Of a DNA stretch of 64,000 nucleotides, positions 35,201 to 44,900 are shown piece after piece; positions within the stretch are counted from its first letter, which is position 1, and the number at the start of each line of letters is the position of its first letter. The notes beneath the pieces were generated by a model. That model was given only the letters and a program-made list of their open reading frames with translations, did not search any database and was not told the origin of the DNA. A program made the position numbers and the translations under genes. The stretch comes from SB21 sp964415295. Its GTDB lineage: Bacteria > CLD3 > SB21. Where the stretch lies: assembly GCA_964415295.1 (NCBI GenBank), contig CAYPYN010000002.1:310001-374000 (forward strand), written 5' to 3'.

Positions 35201-35371
35201 TTCAAATTCGATCGTATCGAATGGATGAAGACCTTCCTGAGTAAAGTAACGGTCGAAACGTAATCCTTTGGCGCCTTCATACGAAATCCCGTTGATCTCA
35301 TGTTTTGAAGCCTTGCTCGGAGATGATTTCTTTACGTCCTTCACTTGGGCATCAGGGTTTTGAACGGCCAT
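32207..35371 (-). CDS. nrdJ: Adenosylcobalamin-dependent (class II) ribonucleotide reductase
   Basis: The 1054-residue enzyme reduces ribonucleotides to deoxyribonucleotides with adenosylcobalamin, independent of oxygen. The active-site block HASNPCSEYMFLDDTACNLASINL holds the N-x-C-x-E catalytic residues, and SHPQCSACFIQSVSDD carries a redox Cys. AQATVLAPTGTIGLLMDCDTTGVEP is a conserved family block. A C-terminal zinc-ribbon CDVCGHMTVRNGACYKCLNCG ends the protein. It is the only RNR gene seen here. Upstream lies the AT-rich gap with DnaA-box-like sites; I saw no convincing B12 riboswitch. Confidence 0.95.
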   Translation of the reverse strand: MAVQNPDAQVKDVKKSSPSKASKHEINGISYEGAKGLRFDRYFTQEGLHPFDTIEFEKRSSVITEPDGSVVFEMKDLEIPRSWSQLATDIAASKYFRKAGVPGTGHETSAKQLVHRVAHTIRAEGENLGYFNSSADAEIFEMELTHLLINQMGAFNSPVWFNCGLYHEYGINGTGGNYYWNPKSGNIEATDDSYSHPQCSACFIQSVSDDLMGIFELAKNEARLFKYGSGTGSNFSALRGKQEKLSGGGTSSGLMSFLSVLDRGAGATKSGGTTRRAAKMVCLDMDHPEIVDFINWKVKEEKKVKALIDAGYESDFNGEAYQTVAGQNSNNSVRVSDKFMNAVLEDGNWSTIGRTTGAVVDTYKARDLFDQIANAAWACADPGIQFDDTINDWHTSPNTDKIHASNPCSEYMFLDDTACNLASINLMKFADENGKFDIEGFREACRIFIIAQEILVDMSSYPTHKIAQNSHDYRPLGLGYANLGTLLMVNGIPYDSEEGRAWAGAITAIMHAWGYRGSAEVASIKGPFAGYKKNEKPMMRVMNKHRDAAYKIDPEYCPDELLKAAREDWDTCVKMGEQYGYRNAQATVLAPTGTIGLLMDCDTTGVEPEFSLVKWKKLAGGGYFKIVNSSIPQSLRKLGYTPDEIDGIIKYILGHGTFKGAPYVNPEQLNQLGFKDAEIEEAEAYVNKNKSLDEWTPHINIKTLKARGLSGEQISRAVIYIGGAQTVEGTHLLKEEHLAVFDCANKCGIGKRFIDPMGHIKMMGAVQPFLSGAISKTVNIPNEATVKDIEKIYFEGWKLGLKAVALYRDGSKFSQPLSNKSLSSDSEDVTATITQEQLDKAVKDVVEKMSKELKRGQKKPIPHKRHGFTQEVTLGGHKIYFRTGEYEDGQLGEIFIDMFKEGAAYRSLLNCFAVAVSMGLQYGVPLEKFVEKFTFTRFEPSGFTDHPNIKNATSILDFIFRVLGMEYLGRMDFVHVPPTLDGQIQPAATTESKPAEIAEAVASDMTKDAPMNLMEKQLSEMMGDAPACDVCGHMTVRNGACYKCLNCGNSMGCS

Positions 35372-35659
35372 GGTGAGAAATCCTTATGGGTTTAGAATTA
35401 TATCAAAATAAAGTGTTCTTATTTTTTATCGAGAACCTGACAAAGCAGCGATTCAAAGAGAAAAATTCCCTCTTATGTTCCTTAGTATTTTTTCAAAAAA
35501 AGAAAAAAAGACCTTTTGAAAATACTGCGAACATGACTGTCTTCGGATGTAACGGACAGTTATTATTTCTTGAAATGCCTTCTCTCTCGGAAAGACCATT
35601 TCTAACAGGGGTAAAAACATTATAAAACACCTTGTTTTTAAACGCAAGAAGATTTTGAT

Positions 35660-35801
35660 AATTAACATAATCCACAAATTATCAACATTCTTAATGTATT
35701 ATAAACAATATGTAAATTCCACAAAAAAAAGTTATTAACATAAAATTGATGTTCACATTTTTTGAACAAAATACCATGCCAAAATCGGCTGTTTATCCAT
35801 G
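35660..35801. promoter_or_regulatory. Cluster of DnaA-box-like 9-mers in nrdJ/sdhC gap
   Basis: Within 140 bp of very AT-rich sequence there are TAATCCACA (35668-35676), TTATCAACA (35679-35687), TTATTAACA (35732-35740) and TTATCCATG (35793-35801). Each is one or two mismatches from the DnaA box TTATNCACA. DnaA controls ribonucleotide reductase genes in other bacteria, so regulation of nrdJ is more likely than an origin. No dnaA or dnaN is nearby. Confidence 0.35.
35750..35768. promoter_or_regulatory. Inverted repeat TGTTCA-N7-TGAACA
   Basis: A 6-bp perfect inverted repeat with 7-bp spacing, ~320 bp before sdhC. A related palindrome lies at 36016-36029. The 19-bp span suits a dimeric regulator, but no regulator is identified. 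Confidence 0.3.
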
Positions 35802-36015
35802 ATTTCAGTGTTATTTTTTTCACCCGAGTATAACATCAATAATATAAATATTTCTCAGACGGCTGAGATTGAATCACAACAAATTTTCTAATAACTTTTA
35901 CACAGTCGGATAAAGTTCTTGCTTTTTTTTGGCAAAAAAAGTACTATTCACACCAGAAAAACAGCCCACTGAGACAATACCTTCACGGATTGCTCGCGCC
36001 TGTTCATACACAACC

Positions 36016-36029
36016 TGTTCATTCGAACA
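36016..36029. promoter_or_regulatory. Palindrome TGTTC-ATTC-GAACA upstream of sdhC
   Basis: A perfect 5-bp inverted repeat with 4-bp spacer, 44 bp before the sdhC start codon, at a position where an operator or transcription start would be expected. It shares the TGTTC/GAACA half-sites with 35750-35768. Confidence 0.35.
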
Positions 36030-36072
36030 ACTTTAAAGTGAAATAGCTAAATATAACTTCGGAGCTCGGCTT

Positions 36073-36753
36073 ATGCTTCCCTTTTCAACGGTTATATGGT
36101 CATCGGTAGGAAAAAAGATCCTGACCGGAATCACCGGTATCCTGCTTTGCCTTTTTGTTATCGGTCATATGGGCGGAAATATCAATCTTTTCATAGGACC
36201 GGACGCATTCAATTCGTATACCAAAAAACTTGAGAGTCTCGGTGTACTTCTATATGTGATTGAGATCGGACTGGTCACCGTATTTGTGATCCACGCGATC
36301 ATCGGCATCTCAATCTATCTTAAGAAACGAGAGGCACGACCGGAACCTTATATGAAAGTCGGCGATGCCGGAGGCAATAGCCAGAAGTCGGTTTCGTCGG
36401 AAACCATGATATGGACCGGCTTGATCATGTTCGTTTTTACGATCCTGCATCTGATCACTTTCAAATACGGTCCATATTACCGCACTTATGTCGACGGCGT
36501 GGAAATGAGGGATCTATACAGATTGGTCGTTGAGGTCTTCCAATCCCCGTCATACGCTTTCGGATATGTCATTATAATGCTCCTTCTGGGTTTTCATCTC
36601 CGTCACGGTTTCTGGAGTGCTTTCCAGTCCCTCGGATTGACCAACCCGCGAATGAAGGCGTTTGTCTACAGTCTCGGAATGTTCATTTCATTCGTTCTGG
36701 CCGTAGGATTTCTCTCCATGCCCTTATGTATTTATTTTGGATTGGTAAAATAG
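36073..36753 (+). CDS. sdhC: Succinate dehydrogenase/fumarate reductase cytochrome b558 subunit
   Basis: The 226-residue membrane anchor has five hydrophobic helices, as in the single-subunit b558-type (class B) complexes of Bacteroidota and Bacillus. Haem-ligand histidines are visible in helices: VIGHMGGNINLF, VIHAIIGISIYL, ILHLITFK and LLGFHLRHGFWSAFQSLG. It anchors SdhAB and passes electrons between menaquinone and the catalytic subunits. It starts the sdhCAB operon, 63 bp before sdhA. Confidence 0.93.
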   Translation: MLPFSTVIWSSVGKKILTGITGILLCLFVIGHMGGNINLFIGPDAFNSYTKKLESLGVLLYVIEIGLVTVFVIHAIIGISIYLKKREARPEPYMKVGDAGGNSQKSVSSETMIWTGLIMFVFTILHLITFKYGPYYRTYVDGVEMRDLYRLVVEVFQSPSYAFGYVIIMLLLGFHLRHGFWSAFQSLGLTNPRMKAFVYSLGMFISFVLAVGFLSMPLCIYFGLVK

Positions 36754-36816
36754 TATTAGCATCGGAAATTCATAAAATTCGATTATCGATTTTGATTCTT
36801 TATACGGAGGCTTCAC

Positions 36817-38730
36817 ATGAAACTGGACTCTAAACTCCCCGGCGGACCTCTTGCCGAAAAATGGAGCAAACATAAGTTTGACATGAAACTGGTTAACCCG
36901 GCCAATCGGCGCAAATACACCGTCTTGGTGGTCGGAACCGGATTGGCCGGCGCTTCCGCCGCGGCTTCGCTGGGCGAATTGGGATATAACGTAAAATCGT
37001 TCTGCATACAGGATTCCCCCCGCCGTGCCCACAGCATCGCCGCACAAGGTGGCATCAACGCCGCCAAGAATTATTCAAACGACGGTGACAGCGTGTGGCG
37101 ATTATTCTATGATACCATCAAAGGCGGTGACTACCGCGCCCGCGAGGCCAACGTGTATCGGCTGGCGGAACTCAGCGTCAATATCATCGACCAATGCGTT
37201 GCACAGGGTGTACCTTTTGCCCGTGAGTACGGCGGACAACTGGATAACCGCTCTTTCGGCGGTGCGCAGGTCTCACGAACCTTTTACGCACGGGGACAGA
37301 CAGGCCAACAGCTTCTGCTTGGCGCTTACGGCTCCATGATGCGGCAGGTCGAAGAGGGTCGCGTCATGATGTACGCACGCCGCGAAATGCTGGATCTTGT
37401 AGTCATCGACGGCAAGGCGCGAGGCATCGTCGTGCGCAATCTGACCAACGGACAGATAGAAACCTATGCGGGCGACGCGGTTCTGCTTTGCACGGGCGGC
37501 TATGGTAACGTCTTTTATCTCTCTACCAACGCCAAAAATTCCAATGCCACCGCGGCATGGCGCTGCTACAAAAAAGGCGCCGCATTCGGAAACCCTTGTT
37601 ACACTCAGATCCACCCGACGTGCATTCCTCAAAGCGGCGACTATCAGGCCAAACTGACCCTTATGAGTGAGAGCTTACGCAACGACGGCCGCGTCTGGGT
37701 GCCAAAGAATAAAGGCGACAAACGTCCGCCGGAACAAATCCCCGAAGATGAACGCGATTATTATTTGGAACGTAAATACCCGAGTTTCGGCAATCTCGTT
37801 CCGCGCGACGTAGCATCCCGCAATGCCAAAGCCGTTTGCGACGAAGGGCGCGGCGTAGGTGAGACGGGACTGGCTGTCTATCTCGATTTCTCTGATGCGA
37901 TCAACCGACTCGGTGAAGCCGATATAAAGGACAAATACGGAAATCTTTTTGATATGTATGAACGTATCACGGGCGACAACCCGTACAAAACTCCGATGCG
38001 GATCTACCCTGCGGTACATTATACAATGGGCGGGCTCTGGGTTGACTACAATCTCATGACCTCGATCCCGGGTTTATTTGCTCTGGGTGAAGCCAATTTC
38101 TCCGACCATGGCGCCAACAGACTGGGCGCCTCGGCGCTCATGCAGGGCCTGGCCGATGGCTATTTTGTGATTCCATACACACTGGCCAATTACCTCGCCA
38201 CCAACTCCTTTTCAAAAGTTTCTCCGGATCAGGCTGAATTTGTGTCCGCAAAAGATGACGCTCAGTCCCAGATCAAGAAACTGATGGCCGTTGGCGGAAA
38301 AAAGACGGTGACCGAATTTCACAGGGAACTCGGCAAGATCATGTGGGATAACGTAGGCATGGCGCGAACCGAGAAAAGCCTGAAATACGCTTTGCAGGAA
38401 ATACCCAAGCTAAGGGAGGAATTCTGGAAGAACGTGATGATCCCGCAGGATACCGATAATCTGAATAAGAACCTGGAATTTGCCGGCCGCGTAGCCGATT
38501 TCCTGGAACTGGGTGAGCTCATGGCCAAAGATGCTCTGCATCGCAACGAATCCTGCGGCGGCCATTTCCGCGAAGAATATCAAACGCCGGAAGGGGAAGC
38601 CCAGCGTGATGATGAAAAATTCACCTATGTTGCGGCTTGGGAATATGCCGGTCAGGATAAGGAACCCATTCTTAATAAAGAACCTCTCGAGTTTGAGAAT
38701 GTCCACTTAAGTCAACGCAGCTATAAATAA
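36817..38730 (+). CDS. sdhA: Succinate dehydrogenase/fumarate reductase flavoprotein subunit
   Basis: The 637-residue catalytic subunit has the FAD-binding start VLVVGTGLAGASAAASLGELGY, SIAAQGGINAAKNY with the covalent-flavin region nearby, the active-site stretch QIHPTCIPQSGDYQAKLTLM, and VHYTMGGLWVDYN / GEANFSDHGANRLGASALMQG. The C-terminal helical domain carries NESCGGHFREEYQT. It interconverts succinate and fumarate at the inner face of the membrane. The ribosome site GGAGG is 7 bases before the ATG. Confidence 0.96.
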   Translation: MKLDSKLPGGPLAEKWSKHKFDMKLVNPANRRKYTVLVVGTGLAGASAAASLGELGYNVKSFCIQDSPRRAHSIAAQGGINAAKNYSNDGDSVWRLFYDTIKGGDYRAREANVYRLAELSVNIIDQCVAQGVPFAREYGGQLDNRSFGGAQVSRTFYARGQTGQQLLLGAYGSMMRQVEEGRVMMYARREMLDLVVIDGKARGIVVRNLTNGQIETYAGDAVLLCTGGYGNVFYLSTNAKNSNATAAWRCYKKGAAFGNPCYTQIHPTCIPQSGDYQAKLTLMSESLRNDGRVWVPKNKGDKRPPEQIPEDERDYYLERKYPSFGNLVPRDVASRNAKAVCDEGRGVGETGLAVYLDFSDAINRLGEADIKDKYGNLFDMYERITGDNPYKTPMRIYPAVHYTMGGLWVDYNLMTSIPGLFALGEANFSDHGANRLGASALMQGLADGYFVIPYTLANYLATNSFSKVSPDQAEFVSAKDDAQSQIKKLMAVGGKKTVTEFHRELGKIMWDNVGMARTEKSLKYALQEIPKLREEFWKNVMIPQDTDNLNKNLEFAGRVADFLELGELMAKDALHRNESCGGHFREEYQTPEGEAQRDDEKFTYVAAWEYAGQDKEPILNKEPLEFENVHLSQRSYK

Positions 38731-38771
38731 ACCTTTTCACCGCTAACAGGCGGTAAAAAATACGAGGAAAT

Positions 38772-39530
38772 ATGGAAACCAACAATAAATTGACCCTGCA
38801 CCTGAAAGTCTGGCGCCAGAAGAACGGAAACTCCAAAGGCAAATTGGTCGACTACACACTGACCGACGTTTCCACGCACATGTCGTTTCTGGAAATGCTG
38901 GATGTACTCAACGAGCAGTTGATGAAAAAGGGCGAAGATCCGGTGGAATTCGACAACGATTGCCGCGAAGGGATCTGCGGTATGTGCAGCCTTGTGATCA
39001 ACGGAGTAGCTCACGGTCAGGAAAAGAGCACGGCCACATGCCAATTGCATATGCGCAAATTCAACGACGGCGATACGATTACGATCGAGCCCTGGCGTTC
39101 CAAAGCCTTCCCGGTAATTAAAGACCTGGTCGTTGATCGTAGCGCTTTTGATCAGATCATTTCCGCCGGCGGATATACTTCATGCCGTGTCGGCGCCGCG
39201 GCCGACGGCAACAGTCTGCTGATTCCCAAAGACATGGCCGAAAAAGCCATGGACGCCGCCGCCTGCATCGGCTGCGGAGCCTGCGTCGCTGCCTGTCCCA
39301 ACGGATCCGCTTCTCTTTTTGTGGCGGCCAAGATCGCCCAATTCTCCTATCTGCCACAAGGTCAGGCCGAACGTAAGCAACGCGTTCTAAATATGGTCAG
39401 CAAGATGGATGAACTGGGCTTCGGCGACTGCTCCAATCACGGCGAATGCGAAGCGGCCTGCCCCAAAGAGATCTCTATCACACACATCGCCATTATGCGT
39501 AAAGAATATTTGAAAGCCGCGTTAAGCTGA
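38772..39530 (+). CDS. sdhB: Succinate dehydrogenase/fumarate reductase iron-sulfur subunit
   Basis: The 252-residue subunit carries three Fe-S clusters. The [2Fe-2S] ligands are in DCREGICGMCSLVINGVAHG and the later TATCQLHM. The [4Fe-4S] and [3Fe-4S] ligands are in AACIGCGACVAACPNGSASLF and FGDCSNHGECEAACPKEIS. It moves electrons from the flavin to the SdhC haems. The operon ends with a strong terminator 30 bp later. Confidence 0.96.
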   Translation: METNNKLTLHLKVWRQKNGNSKGKLVDYTLTDVSTHMSFLEMLDVLNEQLMKKGEDPVEFDNDCREGICGMCSLVINGVAHGQEKSTATCQLHMRKFNDGDTITIEPWRSKAFPVIKDLVVDRSAFDQIISAGGYTSCRVGAAADGNSLLIPKDMAEKAMDAAACIGCGACVAACPNGSASLFVAAKIAQFSYLPQGQAERKQRVLNMVSKMDELGFGDCSNHGECEAACPKEISITHIAIMRKEYLKAALS

Positions 39531-39558
39531 GAATATTTGTCTATTGCCGTATCACACT

Positions 39559-39589
39559 AAAAGGGTTGTTAAGAGCAACCCTTTTTTTG
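39559..39589 (+). terminator. Rho-independent terminator of sdhCAB
   Basis: The stem AAAGGGTTG / CAACCCTTT with a 7-base loop is followed by seven T's, starting ~30 bp after the sdhB stop. Confidence 0.9.
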
Positions 39590-39714
39590 TTAATTTCCGG
39601 GAGCTAAAGACAAAATTTTTACATATTTCGTGAAACATTTTGTCGCCAGGGGCGTATCTTTTAACGGTCGCTTATACTAGCTTCTGAAGCCTTCATAAAA
39701 CGGCAAGGTGGTTT

Positions 39715-41442
39715 ATGCTCCATCATATTAAAACATTCTGGTTGACCGTCGTGATCATGGTTTCCTGTTCTACCACGATTATGGCTCAGTACGTGATCGC
39801 CGATCTCAAGAATTTTGAAATGGACAAGATTTACGTGAAAGGATTCACGGTAAAACGAACGGCCACAATCTCAGTAGATGCGGTGGGTGTTATGTCGCGG
39901 TCTGAAAAATGGAACCGCTGGAATCCCATGATTGCTTACGGCTGGATACTCAATACCGACACCAAAGAAGTCGTTTGGGAAATGAAGCCTTACAACGTTA
40001 ATTCCGAATCCGGAACAAGCAATGTGGAATTTCACGGAACCGTGGCGCTTCAGCCGGGCAATTACGAAGCGTATTATTCCACTTATGGCCAGAAAATCAT
40101 CCGTATATCCAAGTCCGACAGTTACATGGGCGAATTTTTCAAGAACCTCGCCAAAGTATTTGTTGACGATGAAGATTTGTATCATGATGCCGATCAATGG
40201 AAACTCAAGATTGTGTCCAATGCATCAAGCGACAACTTCGCCTCGTACGACGGATCCAAATCGAAAAAAGTTATTTGTGCTCTGTCCGGCGCGCGCGACA
40301 GCGATTATCTGGAAAAAGGCTTTACGCTTGAGAAAGATATGAAAGTGAGGATTTACGCCATTGGTGAGGGTCAGGATCGCCGCATGTATGATTTCGGATG
40401 GCTGTTAGACGACAAAACGTCCAAGACCGTTTGGGAAATGCGGTATGAAACCACTTCCCATGGTGGCGGTGCAGAAAAGAACCGTACGTATTCAGGAATT
40501 TTTAATCTGCGCGCCGGCAATTATGTCGCAACCTATGTGACTGACGACTCCCACTCTTTTACGGAATGGAATATGCAGCCGCCGTACGATCCGGCTAATT
40601 GGGGTCTGACCATCAGCGTACTGGACGAAGAGGACCTGGCGTACGTTCGTGACTACAAAAAGTCCAAGAAACAGGAGATCATCTCCCTGACCCGAATTGG
40701 CGACAGTGAATACAAGTCGGAAGGATTTTCGTTGACGAAAACCACGGACATCCTTATCTATTCGCTGGGCGAAGGCCGCGATCACCGCATGTATGACTAC
40801 GGCTGGATCACCAATGCCGAAACCGGCCGTACGGTTTGGGAAATGCGGTACATGGACACAAAGTTCGCCGGGGGCTCGGACAAGAACCGTCTCTTCGAAG
40901 GCACAGTGACTCTGGAACCCGGGAACTATATGGTTTATTACAAGACCGACGGATCTCACTCGTACGACGATTGGAACGATGATCCCCCATACAACGGAAG
41001 TAAATGGGGTATCACGCTCAACTTGGTCAACAATGAGGATGCAAAGAACCTTTCGAAATACAGCGAAACAGAAGACCAGAGTCTCATTGCTCAGATCGTC
41101 AGGGTTGGTGATGATGAATACCGTACCAAAGAATTTACGCTAACCAAGGACGCCAAAGTGCGTGTCCTGTGCCTCGGCGAAGGAAAAAGCGGACGTATGT
41201 ATGATTACGGGTGGATCAAAAATGAATCCACCGGCCAGACGGTTTGGGAAATGACCTACGGCATGAGTGAAAATGCCGGAGGCGCTCGTAAGAACAGACT
41301 GTTCGACGGAAACATCTACCTGGATGCCGGCAATTATCAAGTTGTATATATTACGGACGGTTCCCACTCGTTCGACGACTGGAACGACGATCCCCCGTAT
41401 CAACCCGATAAATGGGGCATTACGATCAAACGGGTCAAATAA
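39715..41442 (+). CDS. Secreted protein with four ~125-residue repeats, unknown function
   Basis: The family is not recognised. The 575-residue protein has a signal peptide (~1-24) and four tandem domains. Repeats 2-4 are very regular (starting near 183, 321 and 447). Each has GEG..RMYDYGW, a TVWEM stretch, GG..KNR.F, GNY...Y.TDGSHS and DWN.DPPY....WGIT. Repeat 1 is the most divergent. Each domain is probably a beta-sandwich, comparable to C2/PPC-type ligand or adhesion modules. It is a single-gene transcript between two terminators, so it is likely an exported surface or periplasmic protein. Confidence 0.8.
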   Translation: MLHHIKTFWLTVVIMVSCSTTIMAQYVIADLKNFEMDKIYVKGFTVKRTATISVDAVGVMSRSEKWNRWNPMIAYGWILNTDTKEVVWEMKPYNVNSESGTSNVEFHGTVALQPGNYEAYYSTYGQKIIRISKSDSYMGEFFKNLAKVFVDDEDLYHDADQWKLKIVSNASSDNFASYDGSKSKKVICALSGARDSDYLEKGFTLEKDMKVRIYAIGEGQDRRMYDFGWLLDDKTSKTVWEMRYETTSHGGGAEKNRTYSGIFNLRAGNYVATYVTDDSHSFTEWNMQPPYDPANWGLTISVLDEEDLAYVRDYKKSKKQEIISLTRIGDSEYKSEGFSLTKTTDILIYSLGEGRDHRMYDYGWITNAETGRTVWEMRYMDTKFAGGSDKNRLFEGTVTLEPGNYMVYYKTDGSHSYDDWNDDPPYNGSKWGITLNLVNNEDAKNLSKYSETEDQSLIAQIVRVGDDEYRTKEFTLTKDAKVRVLCLGEGKSGRMYDYGWIKNESTGQTVWEMTYGMSENAGGARKNRLFDGNIYLDAGNYQVVYITDGSHSFDDWNDDPPYQPDKWGITIKRVK

Positions 41443-41462
41443 GAATCTCCCGCAAAAACTTA

Positions 41463-41497
41463 AAAGCGATTTCTTTAAGGAAATCGCTTTTTTTATT
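41463..41497 (+). terminator. Rho-independent terminator
   Basis: The stem AAAGCGATTTC / GAAATCGCTTT with a six-base loop, then a T tract, begins 20 bp after the stop of the repeat protein. Confidence 0.88.
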
Positions 41498-41573
41498 TTC
41501 AATAAATTCCGGGTTGTTATTGAAATAAAAAATTGTACATTGCTCATGCACGCCAACCCGGGGAGGTTCCACT

Positions 41574-41900
41574 ATGTTTGACCGCATCAAATTCACCATC
41601 AAACCTAAATCCGTTCATATCAGCGTGGATCCGTTCTTTGCTAATGATTACGTATTATACCACGAGAGGAACGGTGAAATTCGCCTGCTGGAGAGGGATC
41701 TGGAAGGTTTCGAGACGGATGAAGATCTCTGCATCTATGATACTTCCAAAGGCGTCCAATACGATATCGACAAGAAGGACGACCATTTCACCGTTACCGT
41801 CGAAGAGATGGATCTGGATGCCCTTCTCTTCATCGGATTGCCGAGAGAAGCATTGGATCAGATCATCCTGCTCAAAAAACGCGTGATAAATCCCAGATGA
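41574..41900 (+). CDS. Small acidic hypothetical protein
   Basis: The 108-residue protein is not recognised. It starts at an ATG preceded by GGGGAGG and has no signal peptide or membrane span. It is rich in Asp/Glu in the middle (LERDLEGFETDEDLCIYDTSKG, DKKDDHFTVTVEEMDLDALLF) and predicted to be mixed alpha/beta. Its 3' end lies five bases from the convergent BNR-protein stop. Being between a terminator and a convergent gene, it is probably monocistronic. Confidence 0.65.
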   Translation: MFDRIKFTIKPKSVHISVDPFFANDYVLYHERNGEIRLLERDLEGFETDEDLCIYDTSKGVQYDIDKKDDHFTVTVEEMDLDALLFIGLPREALDQIILLKKRVINPR

Positions 41901-41905
41901 TATTG

Positions 41906-44900
41906 TTATTTCTTGTCAATCAGTATGACCGGTAATTCCTTTGCTTTGATAAATTCATTGAGTTTCGGAAGCTCTTTTTCGCAAAGCCATTGGCATTTTC
42001 TCACTTCAAGATCCACCAGCCCGGATAATTGTTCGAAAACCTCTATCGACTGCTTGGTAGGCCTCATGTCTGCGGACGAAACCGTGCTCGTCAGAGAAAC
42101 CAATTTATTGCTCAACTTCATGGGATAATTCAGCACGTCCTGGGAACTTTTGATCTTGGTTTGTATCAATTCATTTTCAACCGCCGAAAGACTGTCCAGA
42201 AGAGGCTTTGCAAATTTCCTGATCTCCCGGACCAGCGAAGTGTCTTTGAATTTCCCGCAAAATTCGTTGAATTGTTTTTGAATTTCACGGATCGAATTGA
42301 TCGTCTTGTGGGCTTCCGTGATCTTCCTATTGATTTTCAGTAACAGATCCAACTGATGCTTCAAATCCTCCTGCGAAAATTCAACGCGCGGATCCTTTCT
42401 TATTTCAAAACTCTGCTTTTGGATGAAGGCTCCTGACGTAAGACGAATCTGATAGATACCCGGCAATACCTTCGGACCAGCCGTTGATCCATCCCAGAAG
42501 ATCGCTCCCGGAACTTCTTCAGCGTCCGGATGACGCATGTCCCAGACGAACCGGTTCATGCCCGTGTCCGCCGGCACCACGAACATCCGCGTCTCTTTGG
42601 GCTTTTCATAAAATTCAGCGGAAGGCCGGACTTCTTTTCCCTTCTTGTCCTTCTTGCTTGAATAACTGACTATTAAGTTCCCTTCAGCATCCAGAAAATC
42701 AAGCTTTACTTCTTCCGTCGGTCTATTCTTGAAAAAATAATTTACCAGCACTCCGTTCGGCGGGTTTTGACCCAATGCAAGACCGGGACGGTTGTACTGA
42801 AAACCTTCCATCCGATAGGCAAAACGGGGCTCCATCAGAAAAGCTTCCGCTTTGGCCAGACCGTCATTCATTTGATAGAGCGGCGTAAGATCGTCCAATA
42901 TCCAGAATGACCGGCCGTGTGTTGCCACGACGAGATCCATGTCCCGTGCCTGGACAGCTATATCATGGATCGGAGTAAGCGGTAAGTTCAGCTGCAGCGA
43001 TTGCCACGAGCCGCCGTCATCAAATGACACATATACGCCCGTTTCCGTGCCGGCATAAAGTAATCCCTTTCGATTGGGATCTTCGCGAATCACGCGGGTA
43101 TAAGCGTCGGCCGGAATTCCATCCGCGATCTTTGTCCATGTTCGACCGAAATCGTTCGTTTTGAACAGATACGGTTTAAAATCGTTCAGTTTGTAACGGG
43201 TTGCCGCCACGTAAGCTGATCCGGCATCCCATGGCGAGGCTTCGACCATACTTACCAAGGACCATTCGGGAAGATCCTTTGGTGTCGCATTGATCCAGTT
43301 TGCGTCCTGTCCCCGCTTGATATAAATGAGACCGTCATCGGTTCCGGCCCAGAGCAATCCCTTTTCTTTGGGTGATTCCGCAAGGGTGAAAATCGTATTA
43401 TAATATTCGACACCCGTATTATCTTTGGTGATGGGCCCACCGGAAGCCTTTTGTTTACCGGTATCGTTGCGGGTGAGGTCAGGACTGATATCTTCCCAAC
43501 TCATTCCCTCATCCGTACTGCGATGAACTTTTTGAGACGTTACATAAAGCGTATTGGGGTCGTGCGGGGATAACAAGATCGGATAGGTCCATTGAAAACG
43601 GTATTTCAAACCTATTGTGCCGGCTCCGATCGGTGATTCCGGCCAAACCGAGATATTTTGCTCCTGTTTGGTCCGATAATTGTACTTGGTCAGGTAGCCG
43701 CCATAACTGCCGCCATACGTGATGTGGGGACGTTCCGGATGTGCAACAACGTATCCACTCTCTCCACCGGCAACCGGATGCCAGTCGGTAAAATCAATCC
43801 CCCAACTGCCGGTCCTGCTCACGATACCGATAGTGCTGTTGTCCTGCTGCGCGCCGTAAACGTGATAAGGAAACTGATTGTCCAGCGATACGTGGTAAAA
43901 TTGAGCGGTGGGGATATCCTGATCGGTCCATGATTGGCCGCCGTTGTATGAAACAACTCCGCCGCCATCGTCTCCGATGATCATGCATTGCGGATCGTTC
44001 GGATTGATCCACAGATCGTGGTGATCACCGTGCTGAGTCGGCATATTTCTGAATGTTTTTCCGCCATCCATTGATTTGAAAAATTGTACATTCAATGCAT
44101 ATAAAGTCTCGGCATGTTTTGGATCCGCATAAATATGGCTGTAATACCAAGCACGCTGCCTCAGATTTCGATCATCGTTGGTCCGCTGCCAGGTGTCTCC
44201 TCCGTCGTCCGAGCGAAAGATGCCGCCGTTTTCGGATTCAATACTGACCCATATGCGTCCGGCCTGGGCGGGTGATACCGCTATACCAATCTTTCCGACG
44301 AGGCCCTTCGGCATACCGGGCTTTTTTGTAATCTCTGTCCACGTGTCGCCTCCATCGGTTGATTTATACAGTCCGCTACCTTCGCCTCCGCTGGACATAC
44401 TCCATGGATTTCGATAAGCCTCCCACATCGCGGCATATAAAACGCGCGGATTATTCGGATCGATCTGGATATCCACTGCGCCCGTCTTATCATTCTTGAA
44501 TAATACATTTTTCCACGAAATCCCGCCGTCAACAGAGCGATAGATACCGCGCTCTTTATTGACTCCAAAGATTTGCCCCATAGCGGCAACATAGACCAAA
44601 TTCGGGTCTTTGGGATGAACGGCAATTCTCGCTATCGTCTGTGTTTCTTTTAGACCGGCGTGTTTCCACGTTTTACCGGCATCCGCCGATCTGTACATGC
44701 CATCCCCGGGCGAAATATTTCCACGAATGCACGACTCACCGGTACCGGCATAGATCACATTCGGGTCGGAGGGCGCCGTTTCGATCGCACCTACCGAACT
44801 GCTTTTCAGAAAGCCATCCGAAATATTCATCCATGATATACCTCCGTCAACGGACTTCCAGATACCGCCTCCGGTTGCTCCAAAATAGAAAGTCTGCGGC

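Noticed and set aside
35386..35677. Short frames on both strands in the nrdJ-sdhC gap
   Set aside because: Low-complexity AT-rich sequence with poly-Phe/Lys products, no ribosome site and no similarity to known proteins.
35372..35700. Cobalamin riboswitch upstream of nrdJ
   Set aside because: A B12 riboswitch would be attractive for a B12-dependent enzyme, but I could not find the B12-box core or matching stems on the minus strand.
35660..35801. Chromosomal replication origin
   Set aside because: DnaA-like boxes are imperfect and there is no dnaA, dnaN, gidA or rpmH nearby.
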